Shown here: positions 26,350 to 38,030 of the stretch, piece after piece | Numbering within the stretch: the first letter of the stretch is position 1 | Layout of the letters: every line of letters begins with the position of its first letter | NCBI GenBank assembly: GCA_013076295.1 | Contig: RQOL01000861.1 | Location: forward strand, 62,001 to 126,000 | Length of the DNA stretch: 64,000 bases | Direction: 5' to 3' | Source of the DNA: Sanderia malayensis | Taxonomy: Eukaryota; Cnidaria; Scyphozoa; Semaeostomeae; Pelagiidae | Notes under the pieces: model-generated | Databases searched by the model: none | Seen by the model: the letters and a program-made list of their open reading frames with translations, nothing else | Told to the model about the DNA's origin: nothing | Made by a program: the position numbers and the translations under genes

Positions 26350-26754
26350 TTATGCGTTTGTGTCCATGGCTGATGTTGGAGACGGTTTGGAGGGAGTGAT
26401 TTCTGGTGTGTGTTGCTGGTGGTTTTGATCTGAATAGTCTTGGTGAGTGGAATTTGGGGAGGTTTTGTCTTGGTCTTGGTTCTCTGGTTGCATTGTTGGG
26501 GTGACGGGAGTGACAGGGTGGATATCGTTCTGGTTTTGTGGTAGTGTTTCGATCTCTTGTAGTTCGCTCTCGTCGAGCTGGTCGGAGGAGATGGTAGCGT
26601 TGAGGTCTTTGTAGAAGTCGAATTCTTCTCCGAAGGTTAGGACGTCGGCTTCGAGTTCGGCCAGATGTCTGGTTATGAGGGCCAAGTTTCTTTTTGCGGC
26701 GATGACTGCTCGTCTGAGTGCTTGTATCTTATTGATAATGGTAGATGTTTCCAT
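26350..26754 (-). CDS. Unknown 134-aa protein with helical N-terminus and acidic/Gln-rich tail
   Basis: The ORF starts METSTIINKIQALRRAVIAA and continues as an alternating hydrophobic/charged stretch to about residue 50, typical of a coiled coil. It then becomes acidic and ends in a low-complexity Asn/Gln/Pro/Ser/Thr tail of about 65 residues. There is no recognised enzyme motif. It lies about 2.8 kb downstream of the minus-strand Helitron in the same orientation, so it may be a passenger or 3' gene of that element or an unrelated gene. Base composition (TTGATCTGAATAG-type GC content) is higher than in its flanks, which supports real coding. Confidence 0.5.
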   Translation of the reverse strand: METSTIINKIQALRRAVIAAKRNLALITRHLAELEADVLTFGEEFDFYKDLNATISSDQLDESELQEIETLPQNQNDIHPVTPVTPTMQPENQDQDKTSPNSTHQDYSDQNHQQHTPEITPSKPSPTSAMDTNA

Positions 26755-27377
26755 ATCTGAAATGTGTTTGTATGAAATGTGTTATTGAGAAGTTGAAATA
26801 TGTGTGGCTTGTTAACGGAGATTATGAGGAATTAATGTTTTAGTGGCAAGAGAGATTGAAATGAAATGAAACAGTACTTACTGTTATTGTTGATGTTCCG
26901 CTGAATGCGTTGCAATGTTATTAGTTTGTTGGGTTGGAAATTGAGAACTGTATTTATAATGATTAGGAGGGAGAGAAGAGAAAATTTGATGACATGGATA
27001 ATTGGTAAACAGGAAAAGGGTGGGGTGTTTGGTGTAGGAAAAAATTATGTTAAGTTGTAGTGTGTTATATTTGAATGAGGGATAATGGTGGTATGACGTT
27101 TATATGGGGAAGAAAATGTATTGTTGCAAAGTTTTGGGGTGTGTTTTTCGTGGGTTATGACGTTAAGAGTGTTGTTGTTGATAGGTAAGTAATGCGGATG
27201 ATGGTGTTATGAATGAATTGAATATGGGAATGAATGTAATTGTAGACGGAATGAAAATCAACACATTACGTTACAGTGAGGTCATTGGTAGGAGAATATG
27301 AAGTAGAGGCTGATATCAGGTAACGCAGGATAGGGTATTTCGTGGATAAAAGGGGAGTAACTTTTGTTGTTTGCTTC

Positions 27378-28031
27378 ATGTTGAAATTGTCGGGCAGGAT
27401 GGAAGATATCCAGGTGGAGTATAAAGAGGTCAGAACGGTAAGTGAACGATATTTGTAGTGATATAGATATAGAGAAATAGTGATGTATATATATATGGAT
27501 TTAGTGATATGAATAATTATGCTATGAATGGGACTTGAATGGGTATTAATGTGATATATATTTGTGTTACAGTCAGTAAGTTGGGCTCCTGATACGGGGA
27601 TGCGAGGCTTGAAGAGGAAGATTGCGAAAGTGATCGTTAAAGATGCTGACGTGAGGTTTGTGCTGAAGGATGCGAGAGGGCAGATGTTGAGGGAGATACG
27701 GTGATTGTTGAATGAGGTGCTTGATAATTGTGTTGTCTTTATAAAGGTAATAGCTATTGTTGGCAAATGTTCTGCTTATGGAAGTGAAGGTTTTGTTGAT
27801 TGTTGGTTTTTTAATTTTTACAGAGCTGATGTTGTTGTGTACGTGGAGGAAGGGAGAGAAGGGAGAAAAGGAGAAAGGAGCGGCCAGGAAAAGGTGATGG
27901 GAAGAAGAATGGGTCGGAGAAATATGTGTTTAATTTTTATCAAGCCTGTTGACGTTTTATTGATTTTGATGTATATGATATTGTTTGATTGTATTGAAAA
28001 TGTATTGATTATTATGCTATATTTAGTATGA
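27378..28031 (+). CDS. Unknown three-exon gene
   Basis: Exon 1 (27,378-27,437) starts MLKLSGRMEDIQVEY and ends at ACG|GTAAGT; a second ATG is at 27,399. Exon 2 (27,573-27,700) follows TTGTGTTACAG and includes KVIVKDADVRFVLKDARGQM. Exon 3 (27,824-28,031) follows TTTTTACAG, and the split Arg codon keeps the frame. The product would be about 131 aa: a basic/hydrophobic middle, an Arg/Gly/Lys-rich segment (EEGREGRKGERSGQ) and a hydrophobic C-terminus that might be a membrane segment or read-through. GGATAAAAGG at 27,343-27,352 lies at a TATA-like distance. Not recognised as any family. Confidence 0.45.
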
Positions 28032-28259
28032 TATAATGATAATCACTATTACCTAAAATGTTTGTATATTATTAAGAATGAATGAGATAATGAAACTATG
28101 GATGGGGTAGATTTTGAATGATTTGGGAACTGCAATGCGCATGCGTTAAGGAGTAGTGTTGGATATAATATTGGTAAGGTTGCAGATATGAAAAGAAGAG
28201 TAGGAAAAAGTGATGGAAAATAGGTAATAGTGATGAAATTACAGTATTATTAATATAGT

Positions 28260-28530
28260 GGTGGTGGACGATGTATTTTTTTGGGAAGATGTGGGCAGAA
28301 TGAAATTGGAGGACTGTGGTACAAAGTTGGTTATAGGAAAGACATAGGAGGAAGAGGCAAGTGTGGTAAAATATTGTGTGAGTGATGTAAAATTTGTCAG
28401 CAATTTTGAGGCAGAATTTGGGAGGGATTTAGTTGTGGGTGTGGGCCTAAGGGTGAAAAATGTGTCATCCCTACCTGAGATTGTTGAACTTGGAAGTGAT
28501 TGCCATTGGATGATTTGTGTTTGTAGAAGA
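28260..28530 (+). pseudogene. Possible broken exon, unknown
   Basis: After an AG at about 28,259 a plus-strand frame reads VVDDVFFWEDVGRMKLEDCG, meets one in-frame TAG near 28,351, then continues (VKYCVSDVKFVSNFEAEFG) to about 28,530. The biased composition suggests former coding, but no family is recognised. The minus strand is also partly open. Confidence 0.25.
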
Positions 28531-29109
28531 TATTTATTTGTTATTTGTTTGACATGGGTGATGTTGAACCGTTGTATTGTTGTAGGAAATAGTAATGAAT
28601 AGAGATTGTTCAAGATTCGAAAATTTGATAATGCATTTAATAATTATTATACAACAAATGAAAATATGGAGTATAAATACAATGCATAGATATATACGTA
28701 GAGTAGATTTGAATACATATATGGAGAAAGTGTAGATGCCGGATGCTTTAGTGGTAAACCTAGACACCAACGTTAAGGTAGCGTCCTAGTCTAGGTTTTC
28801 CTTTTTTGTGCAAGCTACCTTGATATGTATCATTGTCGTGGTCACCGTAGTGAAAAGAAAAGTTATATTTTAGACAATGTAACAGAGGGTAGCTTTTACA
28901 GAGTGACAGGAAATCCATGTTCCCGTAGGCAAGATAGAGAAACATGGCAAAGCATGGCAAATTTTCACTGTTGATTTTGTTAGTGAAGTTGCAAATATGA
29001 TGATTGTATGTGTAGAGATGAAAGAGGTTGGTATGTTAGTGGAGATAGTTGGGGAGTGATGTAGTTTGTAGAGTTGCATCTGCGACAGGTTTTGAGTCAA
29101 CAGTTCTGT

Positions 29110-29400
29110 GTTGATGTCCGTTGACTGTTTGAAGTCAACAGGTGGTCTTTATGCCGTAACTGTTTGAAGTTAGAGGGCGGTCTTTGTTGACTGGGACTGT
29201 TTGAAGTCAACAGGTGGTCTTTGTGCCGTAACTGTTTGAAGTTAGAGGGCAGTCTTTGTTGACTGTGACTGTTTGAAGTCAACAGGTCGGTCTCTATGGC
29301 CGGTGACTGTTTGAAGTCAACAGGTGGTCCTTGTGCCGTGACTTTTTGAAGTCAGAGGGCGGTCTTTGGTAACTGTGACGTTTGAAGTCAGCAGATTGCA
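29110..29400. repeat. Tandem repeat of ~73 bp built from two ~36-bp halves
   Basis: GACTGTTTGAAGTCAACAGG alternates with AACTGTTTGAAGTTAGAGGG, each followed by a TGGTCTTT or CGGTCTTT block. About four full alternations are visible with scattered changes. It sits 130 bp beyond the 3' end of the minus-strand Helitron gene. Confidence 0.85.
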
Positions 29401-29524
29401 AGTTGCATTGAAGTGTGGGATGTGGTGAAGGTATAGTGTGTGGATGAAGTGAGGAGAGTTAGAGGATTAGAAGATTGTGAACTTACCATATCCAAAGGTG
29501 AAGATAGTGATGGTTTTGAAAATC

Positions 29525-32500
29525 TCACAGGACCTCGTTGTAGACAATGTTCTTTGTTATGTTGTTGCTTGGTGTGAATGCTGTGAGTCCAGAGAATGAT
29601 TTAGCTCTAGACATTGCAACATAGAGTTGGCCGTGCGAGAAAACAGGTTCTGGAAGGTAAATGCCGACGTGTTTTAATGATTGTCCTTGTGCCTTCTTGA
29701 TGGTGAGGCAGTAGGCAAGTCTGACAGGAAATTGTTTTCTTGCAATGGAGATTGGAAGTGATGAATCTTGACAGGTGAGTGTTATGCGTGGAAGCATAAC
29801 ATACTGGCCTTTGTTTTGAGTTGTTATGATCTCTGAAGTTATGACATGTCGTTTGAGATCTCTGACTATTAGGCATGTTCCATTGCAGAGTCCTTTGGCA
29901 GGGTTGATATTTCTCAGCAAAATGATTGTGGCTCCAACCTGGAGGAGAATGAGATTGAGTGAGGAGGGAGAGTAAGGTGAGGAGAATGTAAAGGAATTGG
30001 TGAAATTTTGTGTAGATACCTTCAATTGCAGTGAGTGAAGAGGCATTCCACTGGGAGTTTGTGCATTTAGAAACTCCACGGGATATGCTGCTGCCTCTTG
30101 CTGGTCATCTGTGTCGACTGTGTCAATGCTTAGATATTGTTGCCGAGGTGTTGGAAGTCTTTGTAAAATGAGTTCATTGATGTGATGTGAGAACTCATTC
30201 TTTGGTGTCAAACAGCAACGTTCTGACATGGTGTTTGGATCCAGTAAGAGATGTGCATCTGTTGATTCAGCTTGAGGATAAATCGAGTTTATTAGATCGT
30301 CAAGTGAGTTGGTGCAGATTTGCTGTGGAAGGTTGATCTGATCTTGATAATCGTGAGGTTCTACTCCGTTTCCTATGCGGAGAAGCCAGTCTGAAAATGC
30401 CTGGTAGGTCTTATCTTGAACAGCTCTCATGTTTGTAATGAGTTTGAATTGTTGGAAATGAGACCATAGATCTTCGATTTTGCGTGACTTGAGGCACTCT
30501 TGAACTACTTGTTATCTGCCTGCTTTCTTGATGACTGGCAGTACTTGTCTGAAATCACCGCCAAGCATGAAGTATTTGGCACTGAAAGGTCGATCGATTT
30601 TGGTGATGTCTCTCAGTAGGCGGTCGACTGACTTGAGTGCTGTTGCTGGAATCATGGAAACTTCGTCCCATATGAAGAGTGTTGTGTCTCGCAATTGTTG
30701 TGCTCTGAGACTCTGTGCTTTGATGTTGCAAGTGGAGTTGTTGAGCAGGGGAATTGGTATTTGAAATGTTGAATGTGCTGTTCTTCCGTTGTTGAGGATT
30801 GTTGCTGCAATGCCGGAGTATGCTACGCATTTGACTTTGTGTCCGGAAGCTTGCAGATTGTGTACCAATGTGTTGTACAGGAAGGTTTTGCCTGTTCCTG
30901 CTGGACCGTCGAGAAAGAAGCAGTTGTCTGGTGACTGTTTCTCGATGGCTTGCACAATGGTGTTGTGTATCTGTAGTTGTTCTGAGTTGAGTTGCTCGAA
31001 CATTTGTTGTCCTTGCTCTCGTTCTTGTTCGATGTTGATTTCGTCAGCTGGTTGTAGCGGTTGAGCATAGTTGGTAAGTAGTTGCGGCATTTCGGGGAAA
31101 TCGTTGAGGGATTTACCATGAATTTGCAGGCTTGTCTGGATGTCAGCGAGGCACATGTGGATGTGTTGTTGCTGAAATGTTGCATGTACATCGTGCAGTT
31201 GATCGTGTGCGACGTAATCTTCTGCCATGTATTCTTGGAATTCTGTGAAGAGAGCATGAATGTCGCTGGGAGTTTGGAAGAGGATGAGTGTGGCAAACAA
31301 TTGTCTCATCTGTGCAGGCATGCTTATGATGATTGCTTCTGTTAAGCAACGTCTGTGTTCTGCATCGTCGTCCAAGAGTGACATTGCTTTTGCTGCATTC
31401 TTCAATGTGTCATGAGTGATTCCGTCAACTGTTCGCATTTCTTCAAAGGAGGTCACTCCTGTTCTGTGCAGCAATAGGAGCCTGAGGGCAAATCGTTCAG
31501 GATGTGAAGGTAGAACATTGTATATTCTGCCTATGATAGGCCGAGTTGTGTGGCGCTTGCGTTGTTGCCATCGTTTTGTTGATTTGTTGTAAGTGTAGTG
31601 ATCTGGCAGTTCTTCATATAAGTACTGATGAGCATTTGGATCGGTTTGGTTGAGGTTAAAGTAAGCTGTGAGCATGCTGTCGTTGTTTCTGTGTGCAGCT
31701 TGCTGTGGGTCTGTGAAGCACACGTTCTGTTGGTCTGGCAGGTGAATTGGAAGTCGGGTGATTGTGTGACTTTTTTCATACATTTCGTATTGCATGAGTT
31801 TGTATACTGCTCGATGTGGACCAACGTATCTGGAATTGAGGTACTGGCGTATTTCATTGTGTGCAATGTCTTGTTGTGCGTTTGCTTCTTTGTGACCTTC
31901 TGTGATTTCAACATGTGCCATGTCGTTGCCCTTGTGGATGTACTTGAAAATGTACTTGACACTCTTAACAGTGGTGCAGACCTCGACGTTGATGTGACAG
32001 TCAAATTTGAGAAGCAGCTGGATATTGTGTGGCACGACCCAAGAGTCAGTAACTGCGTGCTGCTTGAGTTGGGCAGTTGTTATGCCTGGAAGAAAGTGAT
32101 AATTTTATTGTTTGGAGATGAAAAAAAGTACATGTACTACGGCACGAAATGAATGTTAACATACCTCGTCTTCTGTACAATGGGTATCCATTGACATTGA
32201 GTTCTGTTTGTTGTGCGAGGTCTTTTGGGAACTTCTTTGTGCATTTGCCTTCTTGCATGCAAATGCATGAGGGATTGAGAATTCCACACGGGCCGTGCAT
32301 CATGTGCTTTTTGACGATGTGGTGTTGCTGCATCTGGGTGTTCTGATCTGGTATCTCTGCTGATATGATGCGATCTACGTCCTCTGGCGTGCGTGGTTTG
32401 TCTTCGTGAGCAAGAGACATGATCATGTGAGTGTGTGGCAGTCCGCGTTTTTGAAATTCTACTGTGTAGACGTATGCAATGACTTTCCCGAAGAAGTTGA

Positions 32501-34654
32501 GATCCAATATGTCGCACAACAGTCTTTTAAACTTCAAGTGAAAAACGCGTGTGACAATGTCGGGTCGGTCTTATGGTTTCTGATTTGGTAGCAAATTGTC
32601 TAGAATTTCTTGCCAGTTGGGATTGGCTGTGAATGTAAGGAATATGTCTGGCTTGCCATGTTTTCTTACAATGGTCATGGCATCTTGGTAATTTTGCTGC
32701 ATGCTTCGCTCGCTGCCACTGAATGTGGATGGCAAGATGATAACTTGTCCTACATGTGTGTCTTGCGCAGTGTCTGGATTTTGGGTGTGAGCAAGATGAG
32801 TTTGGCGTTCAGCTCTTCTGTACAGGTGGTCCATGAGTCCTTTGTATGATTCCATTCTGAGTTCTTTTTGATGAAATCTGATGTAGGTGAGGTCATTGCC
32901 TTCTATTTTAGTGAATGCGGCAACCAGGTACTGGTGAAAGAGTAGTCTTGATAGGTGAAGGGCAGAGAAATGTTGTTGCACTTGGATTCTATATGCATAG
33001 AATTGGCTGGGTGTTACTCGAGTGTGACAACGTTGAGGTTGATCGACAGGGATTTTTGAATGGGCTGACGGCGGCTTGGTAATGGTTGTACCCCAACCGT
33101 GTTCACCAAACGGAAACAGCAGCGGATACGTGAGTGGATCGGCTGTTGGATTGGTTGCGTTGATGTGAATCAAGTAGCTGTCACGTCTATGGACATGCAT
33201 TGTTCTTTCGCTTGGATCTGGTGCAGCGCCATCCTTTGTGCTGTAGATGGCTGCTATTTCTGATGCTGCTGGATTGTCGTATCTACGATCCTGGTTGGCT
33301 CTCGATGTGATTATCATGTCGAATGTAGGAATAGGTTTGTTTGCTGCAGCTGCATGTTCTTGCTGTTGTTGTAGTATTTCACCAATGTGTTGGTATTCTT
33401 GAGCATATGGGTTAACTGGAAGAAGTTCGTCTTGCAGCTTCTTGATGGTGTCCTTGTTCAGGTTCTTGTTGTTAGGGTTGTCTGTTCTCTGTTCAAGTGC
33501 TTTGGCTGTGTCCATGATGTAGAGTTCAGCATATTTTGGCTGTTGTCCTTGTAATGGGCGAATGTGGGCTGAAAAAAGGCACAGGTGGTTAATCACTATT
33601 ATCTAATTGGTCACCATCACTATTGAGGTGATAATGAAAAGTTAGGAAGGAAATGGAAATCTGTGTAGGACAACAATGAGGGAGTAGAAACACATTCAAG
33701 GTACCTGTTCTGCAATATGCACTGCCGTGTATCGTTATCACAGGTGGCCCCCTTCCTTGGATCTGTGGTATGTTTGCTGTCGAAGACGCCATTGCCAAAG
33801 TAGAATTATATTGACGAAATTTTGAAAGAAAGTCATTGGATTCTCTTTGCCTATCTTCTGTATCGCCAAGGAAGAGAGGCATGATTGTGGGACGTGGAGG
33901 CTGTATTGCGGGTAGTGTGATAGCTCCACCCCGACAGCACGTTGTGTACTTCTTTGATGTGTTGAGCTCCTCTTTGAAATACTTGTGGACAGGTATTGTT
34001 CATTGGTGCCATGTAGTGGAGGGCAGTGTTTTCTGCTGGATGGTTTGCAGGTTGATCTGGTTGTGGTGCCAGTTGTGGAACGGCTGTTGCTGGTGGCTGT
34101 TCTTCTACTGCTGGTTGTACTGCCCTCTGTTGCAGTTGTGGCAACTGTGGCGTGAGTTGCACAGGCTGTATCTGTTGTGGTCGGTTCTGGAATTGTGGGA
34201 TGAATTGTCCAGGCTGCATCTGTTGTAGCTGTGGCAACTGTGGCCTGAATTGCACAGGCTGCATCTGTTGTAGCTGTGGCTGGAATTGCAAGGGACGAAT
34301 TTGCTGTAACTATTGCTGCCATTCAAGTGGGAACTGGAATGGATGCACGTGTTGTACTGGTTGCTGTAGCAGAGGTGGTATCGCCATTTGCAATCCTTCG
34401 CCCCCTGCTGGGTAGGGCACGGGCCAAAACTGAGCACTTTGTTGAGCTTGCAATGTTCGAATTGCTTGTTGCTGAGCCTGTTGCTGAGCCTGTTACTGCT
34501 GTAACTGCAATTGCAGCATCTCATCCAGGGCAGCAGCGACTGGTTGTTCTGTCGGACGTGTTCCAACGGCTCGTTGTTGGCGGCGAATTGTCGCGGCACG
34601 GGTTCTGTGTCGCTGCCTTCGCTGTTGGCCAGAGATATTTGCTGGTCGTGGCAT
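29525..34654 (-). pseudogene. Helitron Rep/PIF1-type helicase gene, divergent family (damaged)
   Basis: The gene reads from ATG at 34,654 to TGA at 29,525. The N-terminal region is very Gln/Pro-rich with near-repeats of QLQQMQPVQF. Next come RRYDNPAASEIAAIY, HVGQVIILPSTFSGSERSM, the HUH motif RGLPHTHMIMS and the Tyr region VKYIFKYIHKG. The helicase has GPAGTGKTF, FIWDEVSM, GGDFRQVLP and KKAQGQSLK. Introns lie near 33,590-33,700, 32,060-32,160 and about 29,942-30,020. It keeps the segment before QFPVRLAYC that the plus-strand copies lost. Breaks: in-frame TAA and TAG in the Gln tract (~34,500 and ~34,310), frameshifts near the Cys cluster (~33,930-34,000), TAA after NLLPNQKP (32,571), and TAA after KKAGR (30,512). 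Confidence 0.9.
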
Positions 34655-34659
34655 TTGTT

Positions 34660-35660
34660 ACGGCGTGATAAAAAAAATGAGATGTATTAAATACAGCAAA
34701 TGCTATTAAATACTGTTAACCACTATAATTAATTAAAGAATAAATTAATTAAAGAATTTAAAAGCAAAAAATGTGCAGTTAAAAAGAATCCAGTGACACA
34801 ACGTATCTACGAAGAATAGAAAATTGTGTGCAAATGGAAAGGAAAAGAACGACGACAGTACTTCTGCAGCAAGAATGAGAGAAATTGTTTAAAGGAAAAA
34901 TAAGAGAAATGAATAAAAACGCACTTACTTGTCCTGTAGTTGAAACGGCAAGAAAATTCCGAATTACAGTGGAAAAGAACACGAAAGTACACAGAAAACG
35001 TCTTGGCAGCGATAAAATAAGTACTCGCATCAATTGACCGAACGAAAACTGTTACACAAAAAAGTGAAAGGCATTCAAACAATCAAATACATAGTTATTG
35101 TCGTCAATACAAAAACGTAAACACACATTGCAGAAGGAAGGATGTAACTTCCTCATCAATAAAAGGGCAGAGGAACAAAGGAGGCGATGGGATTAGTGCG
35201 AAACGCAACAGGGAGTCATTGTTTGGGAAAGGGTTAGGGAAGCAAAACAACGCACGAATCGATTCTTTCCAGAAGCATGACATGTTTCACATGCCTTTAT
35301 CCAGGGGGTCGCTGAGCACGCAACGTTTTGTTCAATAGGAAGAGTTCAGTACGTGAGGTAGCTCGGGACATCTCCCCCTCGCACGTAAAACAAAAGCCGA
35401 GGCACGGCAGTATGTGACAGAGGACACAAAGCAGACTTGAAAGGAAAACAAAGGGCGGAAGAATTTTCGAAGTAGAAAAGTGAAAATATTTGGAAAAATA
35501 CAGGGAATTTCGAGAGAAGAGCTGGCGAAAAAAATTAGGAATGCAGATGAGAAGAGTTGTGGAAGGTTTTCGGAAAGAATAAGGGAGAAGGGGAAGCCAT
35601 AAAGGGATCACAACGCCCGTGCCGGGTGGCCTTTGGCCGCAGCTTCTGTCACCGCTAGGA
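34660..35660. other. Intergenic sequence upstream of the minus-strand Helitron, no gene seen
   Basis: No convincing ORF or exon was found. No counterpart of the small spliced ORFs that precede the other Helitrons was recognised here. Confidence 0.5.
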
Positions 35661-35664
35661 TTTT

Positions 35665-36014
35665 AGGTAATAGTGATAGTATGTTGGTATAGTATGTAGG
35701 TATAATATGATTTTATAGTAGGCATAGCAGGTATAGTATGTCTGTATAGTAGGTATAGTATGTTGGTATAGTATATAGGTATAGTATATTTTTATAGTAG
35801 GTATAGTATGATCTTATAGTAGGTATAGTAGGTATAGTATGTTTGTAGAGTAGTTATAGTATGTTTGTATAGTAGGTATAGTATGTTGGTATAATATTCA
35901 GGTATAGTATGTATGTATGTATGTATGTATGTATGTATGTATGTATGTATGTATGTATGTATGTATGTATGTATGGGCATGAGCGGGAGCGAATGCAGCG
36001 CGCGAAGCGTGCCA
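35665..36014. repeat. TAGTAGG minisatellite, GTAT array and palindromic unit
   Basis: Same units as at 23,284-23,880: imperfect GTATAGTAGGTATAGTATGT, then about 15 GTAT repeats, then the 38-bp palindromic unit at 35,975-36,012. Confidence 0.9.
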
Positions 36015-36084
36015 ACCACATTAAACTTTTGTTGCTTGGGGGGCTCCGGGGAGGGAGCGTAGCGACCGGGCGCCCGGCTAGTCT

Positions 36085-36690
36085 CTTATATAATAAAATT
36101 GTTCCACACGTGACCCGGAGGGACCAAACAATTGGCCATTGTCTCTTTAACAATTGATGTTCGAAAAAACAATGGAATCAAAGGAATTTCGTTGTATCCA
36201 TAAAGGCTTTTTTTTGGGGTGCAAATAAGGGTGCAAATCAGTATAGAAATGTTCGGTGCATTGTGCTGATGACAGTGTACTATTTGGCTAATTTCTAACC
36301 CCAGCGGTTCCGGAGTTATGCCCCATTTTGTGTTCGGACTTTCTAGAAAGTTCCCCGGATGGAGTTAATGAGATGCAAGACGAGCAGGGAGAAACACCTG
36401 CTTTTTTAGTTGAACGGGCTGAAGTTGCCCGGGTTTATGCATGAATACGTGCCGGAAATCAATTGTATAGACATGTCAATTGTTCTCAGGACCTGTGGAG
36501 ACAATGTGTGGACAATTATTTCAAGGTATTTCTTTTATTCAATTGTTTTTGGCTGAAAATAGCACGAGTTTTGCTTTGTTTAACCTCATGTTTTTCTTTA
36601 GGCTCGAGGGCCTAACGAAAACACGAAGACAATTTTGATTTTCTTGGGTCGTTCTGGGTCGATTTTCTCCATTTAAACTTTCGATAACTG
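36085..36690. repeat. Dispersed repeat, diverged third member
   Basis: It shares ordered blocks with 22,110-22,855, including a CACGTGA near the start, AAAGGCTTTTTT and the end block CATTTAAACTTTCGATAA. Here the minisatellite lies before the element rather than after it. From 36,690 to 37,280 I see no gene. Confidence 0.35.
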
Positions 36691-37283
36691 TTTATTTACA
36701 CGAGAACTAAAGACAACTGGGGTTGTTTTCTTTGTTTTGTTGATTTTTCTCTGTTTTTGGACAGTTTTAGCCGAGATTTGGTTTTGGTGGAAAACACGAA
36801 ATTTTCATGCAACACTCGTGTGTTTAGCATTTGGGAAAAATAATTTTTAACCTGCCAAAACTTTGTTTTCTTCACCCAAATACTTTTGATAAATGTTCGC
36901 CAAGGTATTAGCTTCATGTTCGTGTCATTTGAGTTCAAATGGACACATTTTGAGCAAGTTAGGGAAATTTTTGTGTTCTGAAAGTTGCCTGATGAATAAA
37001 TTTTTTCACGGCTTTTGTGCTGGGCTGCACTAAATACTCCATTAAAATTCAAAACAACACTGTTAAGAAATGTTAATATTTTAATCGGATTCGCTGTTTC
37101 CTTAGCTACAGTTTGATATATTTTTTATTACAGATTGAGTTTAAATTTTCCAGGATTGTTTAAATTTTTGAAGACAACTATTTTTTTCGAAACTTCACAC
37201 TGAAGTTATCAACTTTCAGAAACGGCTTTCAGGGGGGCGGCAGGGTGGGCGCTGGGTGGTCGCTTGCAAGGGGGAATATTCGA

Positions 37284-37560
37284 GCTCCGTAGTAGTATGT
37301 ATTGTAGGGTATGTATTGTAGGGTATGTATTGTAGGTTATGTATTGTAGGGTATGTATTGTAGGGTATGTATTGTAGGGTATGTATTGTAGAGTATGTAT
37401 GTAGGGTATGTATGTAGGGTATGTATTGTAGGGTATGTATGTAGGGTACGTATGTAGGGTATGTATGTATGTAGGTATGTATGTATGAATGTATGTATAT
37501 CTGTATATATGTAGGTATGTAGATATGTATGTATATTATGTATAGTATTTTTATATATAG
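37284..37560. repeat. 14-bp TGTAGGGTATGTAT tandem repeat and GTAT tail
   Basis: About a dozen units of TATGTATTGTAGGG or a shortened form, passing into GTAT/ATGT repeats. The unit differs from the TAGTAGG minisatellites elsewhere in the window. Confidence 0.85.
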
Positions 37561-37827
37561 TATATAGGGTATGTATTTATGTATATATTTATGTATTTAT
37601 GCTGATGTATATATTTATGTATATCATTATGTATAGTAGTGTTAATGTTAATATGTAATGCTTCTATTTTTAACTTTTGTAAACCTTCAAAAAAGATGAC
37701 TGCAAAGCAGACACTGTCCTTCTTTGTGAGCAAATGATTTTCATATCAACCTTAACAAATATTAACATGAACTCACCTGATTATAATAATATTCACAAGG
37801 AATGTTCACACACAACAAGCATTCACT

Positions 37828-37965
37828 TACCCTGGGTTCCAGAGCCTCTATAAATAAAAAAAGGAGAAGAGAAGGAAAGGAGCGAGAAAGAAGAGAGGGG
37901 AGGAAATAGAGGCTCTGGATCCAGTCAAACAAAGCCTCGTTCTGAATATCATCTTTTGGATGATT
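37828..37965. repeat. Left terminal and subterminal inverted repeats
   Basis: The TIR starts at 37,828. TCCAGAGCCTCTAT (37,838-37,851) is also the exact reverse complement of 37,906-37,919, so this end can fold back on itself with a 14-bp stem. A purine-rich GAAAGGAGCGAGAAAGAAGA tract fills the loop. Confidence 0.85.
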
Positions 37966-38030
37966 ATAATCACTACCAATCACTATGATCAGTTTTGATC
38001 TTTGAAAACAACAATACCAAAATTGTTCTG

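Noticed and set aside
28745..28800. tRNA-like or SINE-like segment (TTTAGTGGTAAA followed by AAACCTAGAC/GTCTAGGTTT)
   Set aside because: The 10-bp inverted repeat is real, but there is no B box (GGTTCGANNCC) and no cloverleaf.
33836..34668. Plus-strand Cys/Trp/Gly-rich ORFs opposite the third Helitron
   Set aside because: They are the reverse translation of the Gln-rich CAG/CAA tract.
35909..36157. MYVCMYVC repeat ORF
   Set aside because: Translation of (GTAT)n followed by the palindromic unit; no gene evidence.
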